DNA from: Prevotella sp. UBA1705
Lineage (GTDB): Bacteria; Bacteroidota; Bacteroidia; Bacteroidales; Bacteroidaceae
Length of the DNA: 17,838 nt
NCBI GenBank assembly: GCA_002317385.1
Contig: DCJH01000059.1
Span: 62,920-80,757 of the forward strand
Reading direction: 5' to 3'
This document shows positions 6,347 through 13,953 of this stretch, in pieces. Every line of letters begins with the position of its first letter. Position 1 is the first letter of the stretch. Below the pieces are notes generated by a model that saw only the letters and a list, made by a program, of their open reading frames with translations, was not told the DNA's origin and did not search any database. A program made the position numbers and the translations under genes.

Positions 6347-8149
6347 ATGAAACATCAGTTGAGAAGTTCTGTTTGTACAGAAGGAAGACGTATGGCAGGC
6401 GCCCGTGCACTTTGGACTGCCGCAGGTATGAAGCGTGAACAATATGGAAAGCCGATTATTGCAGTCGTCAACTCGTTCACACAATTTGTCCCTGGTCATA
6501 CCCATCTCCACGAAATTGGTCAGATTGTTAAGCAGGAAATAGAGAGTATGGGCTGTTATGCCGCCGAGTTCAATACGATTGCTATCGACGATGGTATCGC
6601 CATGGGTCACGACGGAATGCTGTATTCTCTGCCATCACGAGATATTATTGCCGACTCTGTAGAATATATGGTCAACGCTCACAAGGCCGACGCCATGATC
6701 TGTATATCCAATTGCGACAAGGTGACGCCGGGCATGCTCATGGCCACCATGCGCCTCAACATCCCGACAGTGTTCTGCTCGGGTGGCCCCATGGAGGCAG
6801 GGCGCTGGCGCGGCGAGAATGCCGACCTCATTACAGCTATGGTCAAGGGCGCCGATCCAGAGGTGAGCGACGAGGAGGTGCAACAGATAGAGCAGACGGC
6901 GTGTCCCGGCTGCGGTAGCTGCTCGGGCATGTTTACCGCCAACTCGATGAACTCGCTCACAGAAGCCATAGGTCTGTCACTTCCCGGCAATGGTACGATC
7001 CTGGCCACTCATGCCAATCGTGTAGAACTTTTCAAGCAGGCCGCCCATCAGATTGTGAAGAATGCGCTGGCCTACTACGAGGATGGGGACGAGAGTGTGC
7101 TGCCCCGCAGCATAGCAACACGCGATGCTTTTCTCAATGCCATGACGCTTGACATTGCCATGGGAGGCAGCACCAACACCGTGCTCCACCTTCTGGCTGT
7201 GGCTCAGGAGGGCGAAGTAGACTTCACCATGGCTGATATCGACAGACTGAGCCGTAAGGTTCCATGCCTCTGCAAACTGGCCCCCAACACCCAGAAATAT
7301 TCGGTGCAGGAGTGCAATCGTGCCGGAGGTATCCTGGGTATCCTCAACGAATTGAACAAGGGGGGGCTGATCATCCCCGACGTAAGCCGTGTAGACGGAC
7401 TGTCGCTGGGACAGGCCATGAGCGAATACGATATTACGAAAGAAGAAATCTCGACTGAGGCCGACCGCATCTACCACAGTGCGCCGGGTTATCAGTTCTC
7501 CACCAAGATGGGAAGCCAGAATTCTCAGTGGCCGTCGCTCGATGTAGACCGTGAGAATGGGTGCATACGCGATATGGAGCACGCCTATACAAAGGATGGT
7601 GGACTGGCTGTTCTCTTTGGCAATATTGCCCAAGACGGCTGCGTGGTGAAGACTGCCGGGGTGGACGAAGCGCTTTGGCACTTTGCCGGACCGGCTGTGG
7701 TGTTCGACTCTCAGGACGATGCCTGCGAAGGAATACTCGGTGGAAAGGTGAAGAGTGGCGACTGCGTGGTCATCACCCACGAGGGCCCCAAGGGTGGTCC
7801 GGGCATGCAGGAGATGCTCTATCCCACCTCTTATCTCAAGAGTCGTCACCTCGGCAAAGAGTGTGCGCTCATCACCGACGGTCGCTTCTCGGGTGGAACG
7901 AGCGGACTGAGCATCGGACATGTCTCACCCGAGGCTGCTGCCGGAGGCAACATCGGTAAGATCAAGGATGGCGATATCATCGAGATTGATATCCCCAGTC
8001 GCTCTATCAACGTGAAGTTGAGCGACGAAGAACTGGCCTCAAGGCCTCAGCAGCCACTGAAACGCAACCGAGTGGTGAGCAAGGCGTTGCGAGCTTATGC
8101 CCAAAGCGTTAGTTCAGCCGACAAGGGAGGCATCAGAATCATAGATTAA
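6347..8149 (+). CDS. ilvD: Dihydroxy-acid dehydratase
   Basis: Dehydrates 2,3-dihydroxy-isovalerate and 2,3-dihydroxy-3-methylvalerate to the keto acids that become valine and isoleucine; cytosolic Fe-S enzyme. The 600 residues resemble the Escherichia coli type from end to end (MKHQLRSS...TEGRRMAGAR...DGRFSGGTSGLSIGHVSPEA). Cluster cysteines are seen in SNCDK (Cys123) and CPGCGSC (186-192). Near residue 50 it reads FVPGHTHL, not the PCNxHL of the oxygen-tolerant [2Fe-2S] class, so it should hold the oxygen-labile [4Fe-4S] form, fitting an anaerobe (inference). The frame stays open upstream to a TTG at 6338. I chose the ATG at 6347 because it gives the conserved MKHQLRSS start and because the TTG lies within about 8 bases of the predicted transcription start. 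First gene of the operon; ilvB follows after 32 bases. Confidence 0.97.
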   Translation: MKHQLRSSVCTEGRRMAGARALWTAAGMKREQYGKPIIAVVNSFTQFVPGHTHLHEIGQIVKQEIESMGCYAAEFNTIAIDDGIAMGHDGMLYSLPSRDIIADSVEYMVNAHKADAMICISNCDKVTPGMLMATMRLNIPTVFCSGGPMEAGRWRGENADLITAMVKGADPEVSDEEVQQIEQTACPGCGSCSGMFTANSMNSLTEAIGLSLPGNGTILATHANRVELFKQAAHQIVKNALAYYEDGDESVLPRSIATRDAFLNAMTLDIAMGGSTNTVLHLLAVAQEGEVDFTMADIDRLSRKVPCLCKLAPNTQKYSVQECNRAGGILGILNELNKGGLIIPDVSRVDGLSLGQAMSEYDITKEEISTEADRIYHSAPGYQFSTKMGSQNSQWPSLDVDRENGCIRDMEHAYTKDGGLAVLFGNIAQDGCVVKTAGVDEALWHFAGPAVVFDSQDDACEGILGGKVKSGDCVVITHEGPKGGPGMQEMLYPTSYLKSRHLGKECALITDGRFSGGTSGLSIGHVSPEAAAGGNIGKIKDGDIIEIDIPSRSINVKLSDEELASRPQQPLKRNRVVSKALRAYAQSVSSADKGGIRIID

Positions 8150-8181
8150 TCACGGAAGTAAGGATAATAATACAAGCAACA

Positions 8182-9975
8182 ATGGACACAAACAAAGACA
8201 AGAACGCCCCCATGGCCTCGGGCAAGACACAAGCCACAGAGGCTCCGTGGGCAGGCATACATATAGGAGAGGAATGCACTGGTGCAGAGATATTGATGCG
8301 CGCGCTTTATCAGGAAAACGTGCGTACCGTATTCGGCTATCCCGGCGGTGCCATCATCCCGGTCTACGACAAGCTCTACACCTATACCCAGAAAAGCTCG
8401 CCCTGGTTCGACCATATCTTGGTGCGCCATGAGCAGGCAGCGGCTCACGCAGCTGAGGGATATGCCCGGGTGTCGGGCGAAGTGGGTGTGGTGATTGTGA
8501 CCTCTGGTCCGGGTGTGACCAACACTCTGACCGGTGTGGCCGACGCCATGATGGACTCTATTCCGATGGTGGTGATTGCCGGACAGGTGGGCGTGGGTGC
8601 TCTGGGCACTGATGCCTTCCAGGAGGTAGACTTGGTGAATATGGCTCAGCCCATCTCGAAGTGGAGCTACCAGATCAGAAGGCCTGAGGATGTGGCATGG
8701 GCCGTGAACCGTGCGTTCTACATTGCCAAGAGTGGGCGCCCTGGTCCGGTGGTGCTCGATTTCCCAAAGAATGCCCAGGTGGGTAAGGCCAAGTGGCTGC
8801 CCGGCAAGGCCGACAAGGTGAAGTCGTATATTCCTTATCCCAAAATCAACGAGGAAGCTGTGAAGCAGGCCGCCGAACTCATCAACAGCGCCAAGAAGCC
8901 GATGGCCCTCGTGGGACACGGCGTGGAGATCAGTCAGGCTCAGGAGGAGTTGAAGCAGTTGTTGGAGACTGCCGACATTCCTGCCGGACTCACGCTTCTG
9001 GGTCTCTCTGTGCTCCCCACAGACTACCCGCTGAATGTGGGCATGCTCGGTATGCACGGAAGATACTCGGCCAACCTGAAGCAGCAGGAGTGCGATGTGC
9101 TCATTGCCATTGGCATGCGATTTGACGATCGTGTGACGGGAAACCTCGACAAATATGCCAAGCAGGCCAAGATTATCCATTTGGACATAGACCCTTGCGA
9201 GATTGATAAGAACGTGAAGACCGACGTGGCAGTCATTGGCGACTGCAAGGAGAGCCTCACTGCCCTCAACAAGTTGGTAAAGAAGACGAGTCATACAGAC
9301 TGGCGCGAGTCTTTCAAGCCACTCGACGAGCAGGAGCAGAGAGAGGTGATAGACCGTGACTTGCATCCTACCGCCGGTCCTCTGCTCATGGGCGAGGTGG
9401 TCAATGCGGTGGCCGAGGAGACCAAGGGCGATGCCGTGCTGGTGAACGACGTGGGTCTCAACCAGATGTTCTCCAGCCGATATTTCAAGTTCAACCAGTT
9501 GAGGAGCATTGTGACGAGTGGTGGTCTGGGCACCATGGGATTCGGATTGCCAGCTGCCATGGGCGCTGCCTTCGGTGCTCCCGACCGCACCATCTGCCTA
9601 TTTATGGGCGACGGCGGTTTCCAGATGAGCATTCAGGAACTTGGAACCATCATGGAACATCAGGTTCCGGTCAAGATGATTGTGCTCAATAACAACTACC
9701 TGGGCAACGTGCGCCAGTGGCAAGACCTCATGTTTGACCATCGTCATTCCTTCACCCGCATGGTGAACCCCTGCTATGAGGACATAGCCCGTGGCTATCA
9801 CATCCCCTACGACGTGGTGATTGAGCGTGAAGACCTGCAAGCCAAAGTGGCCAAGATGCTGGCCACAGACGGTCCTTACATCCTGGAGTGTGCGGTGAAG
9901 GAAGATGAGAATGTACAGCCGATGGTTACCCCAGGCAGTGCTATAGACGAAATGAAGTTGCATTTGGATATTTAA
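8182..9975 (+). CDS. ilvB: Acetolactate synthase, large catalytic subunit
   Basis: A ThDP- and FAD-dependent enzyme that condenses pyruvate with a second pyruvate or 2-oxobutyrate to acetolactate or acetohydroxybutyrate, the first common step to valine, leucine and isoleucine. Length is 597 residues. Key parts are FGYPGGAIIPVYDKL; the catalytic Glu84 in RHEQAAAHAAEGYAR; SGPGVTNTLTG; and the ThDP motif opening at GDG (476-478) and running to NNNYLGNVRQW. The first 30 or so residues (Lys/Thr/Ala-rich, before ECTGAEILMRAL) are an extension ahead of the conserved fold. The ATG at 8212 (Met11) is a possible alternative start, but 8182 sits well spaced after ilvD. It is followed four bases later by ilvN, its regulatory partner, so translational coupling is likely. 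Confidence 0.97.
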   Translation: MDTNKDKNAPMASGKTQATEAPWAGIHIGEECTGAEILMRALYQENVRTVFGYPGGAIIPVYDKLYTYTQKSSPWFDHILVRHEQAAAHAAEGYARVSGEVGVVIVTSGPGVTNTLTGVADAMMDSIPMVVIAGQVGVGALGTDAFQEVDLVNMAQPISKWSYQIRRPEDVAWAVNRAFYIAKSGRPGPVVLDFPKNAQVGKAKWLPGKADKVKSYIPYPKINEEAVKQAAELINSAKKPMALVGHGVEISQAQEELKQLLETADIPAGLTLLGLSVLPTDYPLNVGMLGMHGRYSANLKQQECDVLIAIGMRFDDRVTGNLDKYAKQAKIIHLDIDPCEIDKNVKTDVAVIGDCKESLTALNKLVKKTSHTDWRESFKPLDEQEQREVIDRDLHPTAGPLLMGEVVNAVAEETKGDAVLVNDVGLNQMFSSRYFKFNQLRSIVTSGGLGTMGFGLPAAMGAAFGAPDRTICLFMGDGGFQMSIQELGTIMEHQVPVKMIVLNNNYLGNVRQWQDLMFDHRHSFTRMVNPCYEDIARGYHIPYDVVIEREDLQAKVAKMLATDGPYILECAVKEDENVQPMVTPGSAIDEMKLHLDI

Positions 9976-9979
9976 AGAC

Positions 9980-10513
9980 ATGGAACAGAAGTTTTATACC
10001 TTATTAGTATATAGTGAGAATGTGGCCGGCATCCTGAACCAGGTCACTGCGGTGTTCACCCGTCGACAGGTGAATATCGAAAGCCTCAACGTGTCGGCGT
10101 CGAGCATTCAGGGCATTCACAAATACACCATCACGTGTTGGAGTGATGCCGACCAGATAGAGAAAATCACCAAGCAGATAGAGAAGAAGATAGATGTCAT
10201 TAAGGCCAACTATTACACCGACGATGAACTGTTCATCCATGAGGTGGCACTCTATAAGATTTCGACACCTATTCTGCTCGACAATCCAGAGGTGTCGCGT
10301 GTCATTCGTCGTCACGATGCTCGCATGATGGAGGTGAATCCCAAATACTCCACCGTGCTGTTGGCCGGACTGACAGAAGATATTGCTGACCTTTACAACC
10401 TTCTCAATGGATTCAACTGTCTGTTGCAGTACTCCCGTTCGGGTCGTATTGCGGTGACAAGAAGTTTCGAGGAGCCCATCACCGACTTCTTGAACGAGCA
10501 GGAAGCAGAGTGA
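9980..10513 (+). CDS. ilvN: Acetolactate synthase, small regulatory subunit
   Basis: Regulatory subunit that activates IlvB and usually confers feedback inhibition by valine or other branched-chain amino acids. The 177 residues include an N-terminal ACT domain (about 4-78: FYTLLVYSENVAGILNQVTA, then RRQVNIESLNVSASS). A C-terminal domain follows, ending GRIAVTRSFEEP. The length matches small subunits of the IlvH/IlvN class. Only four bases separate it from the ilvB stop. Its own TGA overlaps a GTG in the frame of the next gene, so it is packed into the middle of the operon. Which amino acid inhibits it cannot be read from the sequence. Confidence 0.95.
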   Translation: MEQKFYTLLVYSENVAGILNQVTAVFTRRQVNIESLNVSASSIQGIHKYTITCWSDADQIEKITKQIEKKIDVIKANYYTDDELFIHEVALYKISTPILLDNPEVSRVIRRHDARMMEVNPKYSTVLLAGLTEDIADLYNLLNGFNCLLQYSRSGRIAVTRSFEEPITDFLNEQEAE

Positions 10514-10530
10514 AACAAGAGACAAATAAG

Positions 10531-11316
10531 ATGAGTGAACAAAAACAAAAAGAGCCCATGTTGCCCAAAGTAGGGCGCTATGAGTTTCTGGCGGAGCCTT
10601 TCCATTGCGATTTCAACGACCATCTGTTCATGGGTCATCTGGGAAATGCGATGCTCAATGCTGCCGATTTCCATAGCAATGAGCGTGGTTATGGCATGCA
10701 CTATCTCAACACCATCAAGAAGACCTGGGTGCTGTCGCGCCTGTCTATAGAGATGGACGAGATGCCCAGAGCTTACGACCGTATAGCGATTGAGACCTGG
10801 GTGGAGGCTGTGATGAAGTCGTTTACAAGTCGAAACTTTGCCGTTTCGAGCACCGATGGGTCGAAGGTCTATGGCTATGGGCGCAGCATCTGGGCTATGA
10901 TTGACACTGACTCACGTCAGCCGGTGAACTTGCTGGATGTGCGCGGAGGTCTCATACAGGACTATGTAGAGACCGAGAAGCCTTGTCCGATAGCCAAACC
11001 GGGACGCGTGAAGATGGAAAAAGACGCCCAGCCCGTGAGGAGCATAGATACGTTTTATAGCGATGCGGATGTCAACGGACATGTCAACTCGGTAAAATAC
11101 ATTGAACATATTCTCGACCTTTTCACGGTAGACTGGTTTCGCTCGCACCTGCTGAAACGATTTGAAATAGCGTATGTGGCAGAGAGTTATCCCGGCGACC
11201 GGCTCAATTTCTACAAGGAGCAGTCTGGAGAGGGTGAATTTAGCGTCAGAATCACTAAAGGAACCTCTGAAGAGACGGAAGTTGTAAGAAGTTTGGTTAA
11301 ATTTGTAAATAACTGA
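10531..11316 (+). CDS. Acyl-ACP thioesterase (FatA/FatB family, double hotdog)
   Basis: A cytosolic enzyme predicted to hydrolyse acyl-acyl-carrier-protein to free fatty acid. The 261 residues form two hotdog domains. The first runs from RYEFLAEPFHCDFNDHLFMG to SIWAMIDTDSRQPV, with the central-helix region in LGNAMLNAADFHSNERG. The second begins near RSIDTFYSDADVNGHVNSVKYIEHIL, the counterpart of the plant FatB DxNxHVNN motif (Asp180, Asn182, His184 here). I chose the ATG at 10531. A GTG at 10510 overlaps the ilvN stop as GTGA and would add seven residues by coupled translation. It sits inside the ilv operon, a placement I recall from Bacteroides as well. The link to branched-chain amino acid synthesis may be through branched acyl chains primed from the keto acids, but chain preference is not readable. 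The family call is firm; the physiological role is inferred. Confidence 0.9.
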   Translation: MSEQKQKEPMLPKVGRYEFLAEPFHCDFNDHLFMGHLGNAMLNAADFHSNERGYGMHYLNTIKKTWVLSRLSIEMDEMPRAYDRIAIETWVEAVMKSFTSRNFAVSSTDGSKVYGYGRSIWAMIDTDSRQPVNLLDVRGGLIQDYVETEKPCPIAKPGRVKMEKDAQPVRSIDTFYSDADVNGHVNSVKYIEHILDLFTVDWFRSHLLKRFEIAYVAESYPGDRLNFYKEQSGEGEFSVRITKGTSEETEVVRSLVKFVNN

Positions 11317-11323
11317 AAGAATA

Positions 11324-11355
11324 TTTGTCTATTTTCTATTATTTTGTTACCTTTG
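11324..11355 (+). promoter_or_regulatory. Internal promoter of ilvC
   Basis: TTTG at 11324-11327, a 20-base spacer, and a perfect TACCTTTG (11348-11355). The predicted start near 11362 gives a leader of about 66 bases before the ATG at 11429. No terminator separates the thioesterase from ilvC, so ilvC can be read both from here and from the operon promoter. Confidence 0.82.
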
Positions 11356-11428
11356 CAGTCAACAAAGTCAAATCAAGAATTCATAGGATTCAGGAGATAG
11401 ATTTTTCACGTAATTAAACTAATATATT

Positions 11429-12472
11429 ATGGCAGAGATGAATTTTGGTGGCGTTGTAGAAAATGTTGTCACCAACAAGGAGTTTACTTTGGAAAAGGCA
11501 CGTGAGGTGCTGAAAAACGAGACAATTGCAGTAATCGGTTATGGCATTCAGGGTCCGGGTCAGGCTGGCAACCTTCGCGATAATGGTTTCAATGTTATCG
11601 TGGGTCAGCGTGAGGGCAAGACCTATGACAAGGCTGTAGAAGATGGTTGGGTTCCTGGTAAGACTCTGTTCTCTATTGATGAGGCTGTCCAGAAAGGCAC
11701 GATTATCTGTATGTTGCTGTCTGACGCAGGTCAGATTGCCGTATGGCCCAAGATCAAGGAGAATCTCACTCCGGGCAAGACACTGTACTACTCTCATGGT
11801 TTTGCCATCAACTGGCAGGATCGTACGGGCGTAGTTCCCCCCAAGGATATTGATGTTATCATGGTTGCTCCTAAGGGTTCAGGTACATCTCTCCGTACCA
11901 TGTTCCTGGAGGGTCGTGGTCTGAACTGCTCTTACGCAGTATATCAGGATGCCTCTGGCAAGGCTGAGGAGAAGACCATCGCCTTTGGTATTGGCATTGG
12001 TGCAGGATATATGTTTAAGACTACCTTCCATAAGGAGGCCACTTCAGACCTCACCGGTGAGCGTGGCTCGCTGATGGGTGCTATCGAGGGATTGCTCGAA
12101 GCTCAGTATGAGGTGCTGCGTTCTCACGGACACTCTCCCTCGGAGGCTTTCAACGAGACCGTTGAGGAACTCACCCAGAGCCTTGGCCCGTTGTTTGGCG
12201 ACAATGGTATGGACTGGATGTATGCCAACTGCTCTACCACAGCCCAACGTGGTGCGCTCGACTGGCGTCCTCGTTTCAAGGCTGCCATCAAGCCGGTGAT
12301 GGAGTGGTTGTACCTGAGCGTGGAGAATGGCACTGAGGCTCAGATCTCCATCGACAAGAACTCTCAGCCTGACTATCGTGAGAAACTCAACGAAGAGCTC
12401 AAGGCTATGCACGACATGGAGATGTGGCGCGCTGCTGAGACGGTACGCCAGCTCCGTCCGGAAAACAATTAA
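11429..12472 (+). CDS. ilvC: Ketol-acid reductoisomerase (acetohydroxy acid isomeroreductase)
   Basis: Converts acetolactate or acetohydroxybutyrate to the dihydroxy acids with Mg2+ and NADPH, between IlvBN and IlvD. Length is 347 residues. Visible parts are the dinucleotide motif IGYGIQGPGQAGNLRD (36-51); YSHG with His123; VAPKGSG (146-152); the metal-binding Asp207 and Glu211 in SDLTGERGSLMG; the Glu-rich FNETVEE (241-247); and the substrate loop NCSTTAQRGALDW (267-279). The chain is short like class I enzymes. However, its wording, including GHSPSEAFNETVEE, RGALDW, NSQPDYREKL and a C-terminus of LRPENN, matches yeast mitochondrial Ilv5 as I remember it, rather than E. coli IlvC. It has its own promoter and ends at a long-stem terminator. 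Codon choice (GGT, GCT) suggests strong expression. Confidence 0.97.
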   Translation: MAEMNFGGVVENVVTNKEFTLEKAREVLKNETIAVIGYGIQGPGQAGNLRDNGFNVIVGQREGKTYDKAVEDGWVPGKTLFSIDEAVQKGTIICMLLSDAGQIAVWPKIKENLTPGKTLYYSHGFAINWQDRTGVVPPKDIDVIMVAPKGSGTSLRTMFLEGRGLNCSYAVYQDASGKAEEKTIAFGIGIGAGYMFKTTFHKEATSDLTGERGSLMGAIEGLLEAQYEVLRSHGHSPSEAFNETVEELTQSLGPLFGDNGMDWMYANCSTTAQRGALDWRPRFKAAIKPVMEWLYLSVENGTEAQISIDKNSQPDYREKLNEELKAMHDMEMWRAAETVRQLRPENN

Positions 12473-12509
12473 GGATTATTCGTAAGATTATTACGACGAT
12501 TTGAATATG

Positions 12510-12554
12510 ACAGGTCATAGGCTTCGCGAGAAGTTTGTGGCCTGTTTGTTTTTT
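12510..12554 (+). terminator. Terminator of ilvC and the ilv operon
   Basis: A 16-bp continuous stem with some G-U pairs, 12510-12525 (ACAGGTCATAGGCTTC) with 12530-12545 (GAAGTTTGTGGCCTGT), capped by the tetraloop GCGA. A T-rich tail runs to 12554. It lies 37 bases after the ilvC stop. Confidence 0.9.
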
Positions 12555-12560
12555 CATGCC

Positions 12561-12597
12561 TTTGCCATTTCTATGTGCTTGGAAATGTGTAATTTTG
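12561..12597 (+). promoter_or_regulatory. Possible promoter of the MFS transporter gene
   Basis: TAATTTTG (12590-12597) is a full match to the -7 box. The best upstream TTTG (12561-12564) is 25 bases away, longer than usual. If used, the leader would be about 120 bases. That leader holds no convincing attenuator or riboswitch fold that I can see. Confidence 0.45.
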
Positions 12598-12723
12598 CAT
12601 CCGATGGCCAGCATCTTGTGCCCGTTTGTTTCACGATAGGTATGAGGGTGAGAGGGTATAGGGCCGTCTGACTTACCTCGGGCAAGCCATATCGCATTCT
12701 AAAATAGATATCATAACCCAGTT

Positions 12724-13953
12724 ATGAAACAGATTTTTTCGAGAAAAGCCGGCATGTCTCAGGCCATGGTATTCATCATTCTGTTTGGAATTGTGAGTAT
12801 GTTTTCCGACATGACCCATGAGAGCGTGAGCAGCATCCGTGGTGTTTTCCTGTCGATTGTGGGGGCTTCGGCAGCTACTATCGGTTTTATTTCAGGATTG
12901 GGTGAGCTCATCGGCTATGGCATGCGCTATGTATTTGGGCGCATCACCGACCGTACAGGCAAATATTGGCCTATGGTTATCCTGGGCTATGCTCTCGAAC
13001 TGGCTGCTGTCCCGGCTTTGGCCTTGGTGGGCGAGCATGGTTGGATTGCAGCCTGCGTGCTGCTGGTGGTGCAACGCATGGGTAAGGCCATCAAGAAGCC
13101 GGCTAAGAATACAGTGATGTCGTTTGCCTCGTTTCAGATAGGGCAGGGCAAGAGCTTTGCTATTTTGGAACTCCTCGACCAGTTGGGAGCATTCCTTGGC
13201 CCGATATTGCTCTATCTCATCATGCTCTTCAAGACCAGTGGCACCACCTTTGAGCGCTATTCGTTCTGCTTGGGCATGCTTGTAGTCCCTGCCCTCATCA
13301 CGATGACAATGCTCCTTGTTACCAAGCGAAAGTTTCCCCATCCCGAGCAGTTTGAGCCCACCCCCAAGGTCTATGTTCCCTTCAAGATGCAGCGGCAGTT
13401 TATGTTCTATATCGGTGGAATCAGCCTGTTTGCCTTTGGCTTTATCGACTATTCGCTGATCGTGATGCACCTTTCCCGTGAGACATTGTTCACCATAGAG
13501 ACCATTCCGTTGGTCTATTCGGGTGCCATGATCGTAGATGCCATCAGTGCGCTTATCTTTGGATGGATGTTCGATAATAAGGGCACGCTGGCCTTGGTGT
13601 TGTCTACGCTACTCTCGGTGTCGTTTCCCGTGTTGGTATTTGGATTTCACACCACATTCCCCGTACTCCTCGGCATTGCCATGTGGGGCGTGGGCATGGG
13701 CGCACAGGAGTCTATACTCAAAGCAGCTGTAGCCACCATGGTGCCTAAGCAGAGCAGGGCCACAGGCTATGGCATATTCGAATTGTCGTTTGGATTGTTT
13801 TGGTTCTTAGGGAGTTGGCTGTTGGGAGTGCTCTATGACTGGAATCTCACGGCCATGATTATCGTCTCGGTACTGGCCCAATTGGTTGCCATACCGATGT
13901 ATATCTTTTCCAATCGGTCTAAGAAGCCTGCCACGATAAGTGCTGAGAATTAA
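12724..13953 (+). CDS. Major facilitator superfamily transporter, substrate unknown
   Basis: A 409-residue inner-membrane protein with about 11-12 hydrophobic segments in two halves, split by a charged loop (about 200-225: KRKFPHPEQFEPTPKVYVPF). The loop between segments 2 and 3 has a clear MFS motif A (GRITDRTGKYW, 72-82). The N-terminal part MFSDMTHESVSSIRGVFLSIVGAS and the following GELIGYGMRYV look like a conserved, uncharacterised MFS subfamily that I recall from several bacterial and archaeal genomes without a known substrate. The polar residues Asp29, Glu33 and Glu61 in or beside early membrane segments could be part of the transport path (inference). It has its own weak promoter and shares its TAA with the stop of the convergent recQ. 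No neighbour suggests the substrate; the terminator ahead separates it from the ilv genes. Confidence 0.85.
   Translation: MKQIFSRKAGMSQAMVFIILFGIVSMFSDMTHESVSSIRGVFLSIVGASAATIGFISGLGELIGYGMRYVFGRITDRTGKYWPMVILGYALELAAVPALALVGEHGWIAACVLLVVQRMGKAIKKPAKNTVMSFASFQIGQGKSFAILELLDQLGAFLGPILLYLIMLFKTSGTTFERYSFCLGMLVVPALITMTMLLVTKRKFPHPEQFEPTPKVYVPFKMQRQFMFYIGGISLFAFGFIDYSLIVMHLSRETLFTIETIPLVYSGAMIVDAISALIFGWMFDNKGTLALVLSTLLSVSFPVLVFGFHTTFPVLLGIAMWGVGMGAQESILKAAVATMVPKQSRATGYGIFELSFGLFWFLGSWLLGVLYDWNLTAMIIVSVLAQLVAIPMYIFSNRSKKPATISAEN

Noticed and set aside
8146..9366. 406-codon open frame on the minus strand opposite ilvB
   Set aside because: Antisense of a fully conserved gene, with no family features.
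10510..10530. GTG start for the thioesterase overlapping the ilvN stop
   Set aside because: Possible through GTGA coupling, but the added seven residues are a lysine-rich lead-in, and an ATG at 10531 is normally spaced. Not fully excluded.
12642..12671. Nine-codon leader peptide before the MFS gene
   Set aside because: No regulatory codon run and no following attenuator hairpin; most likely chance.
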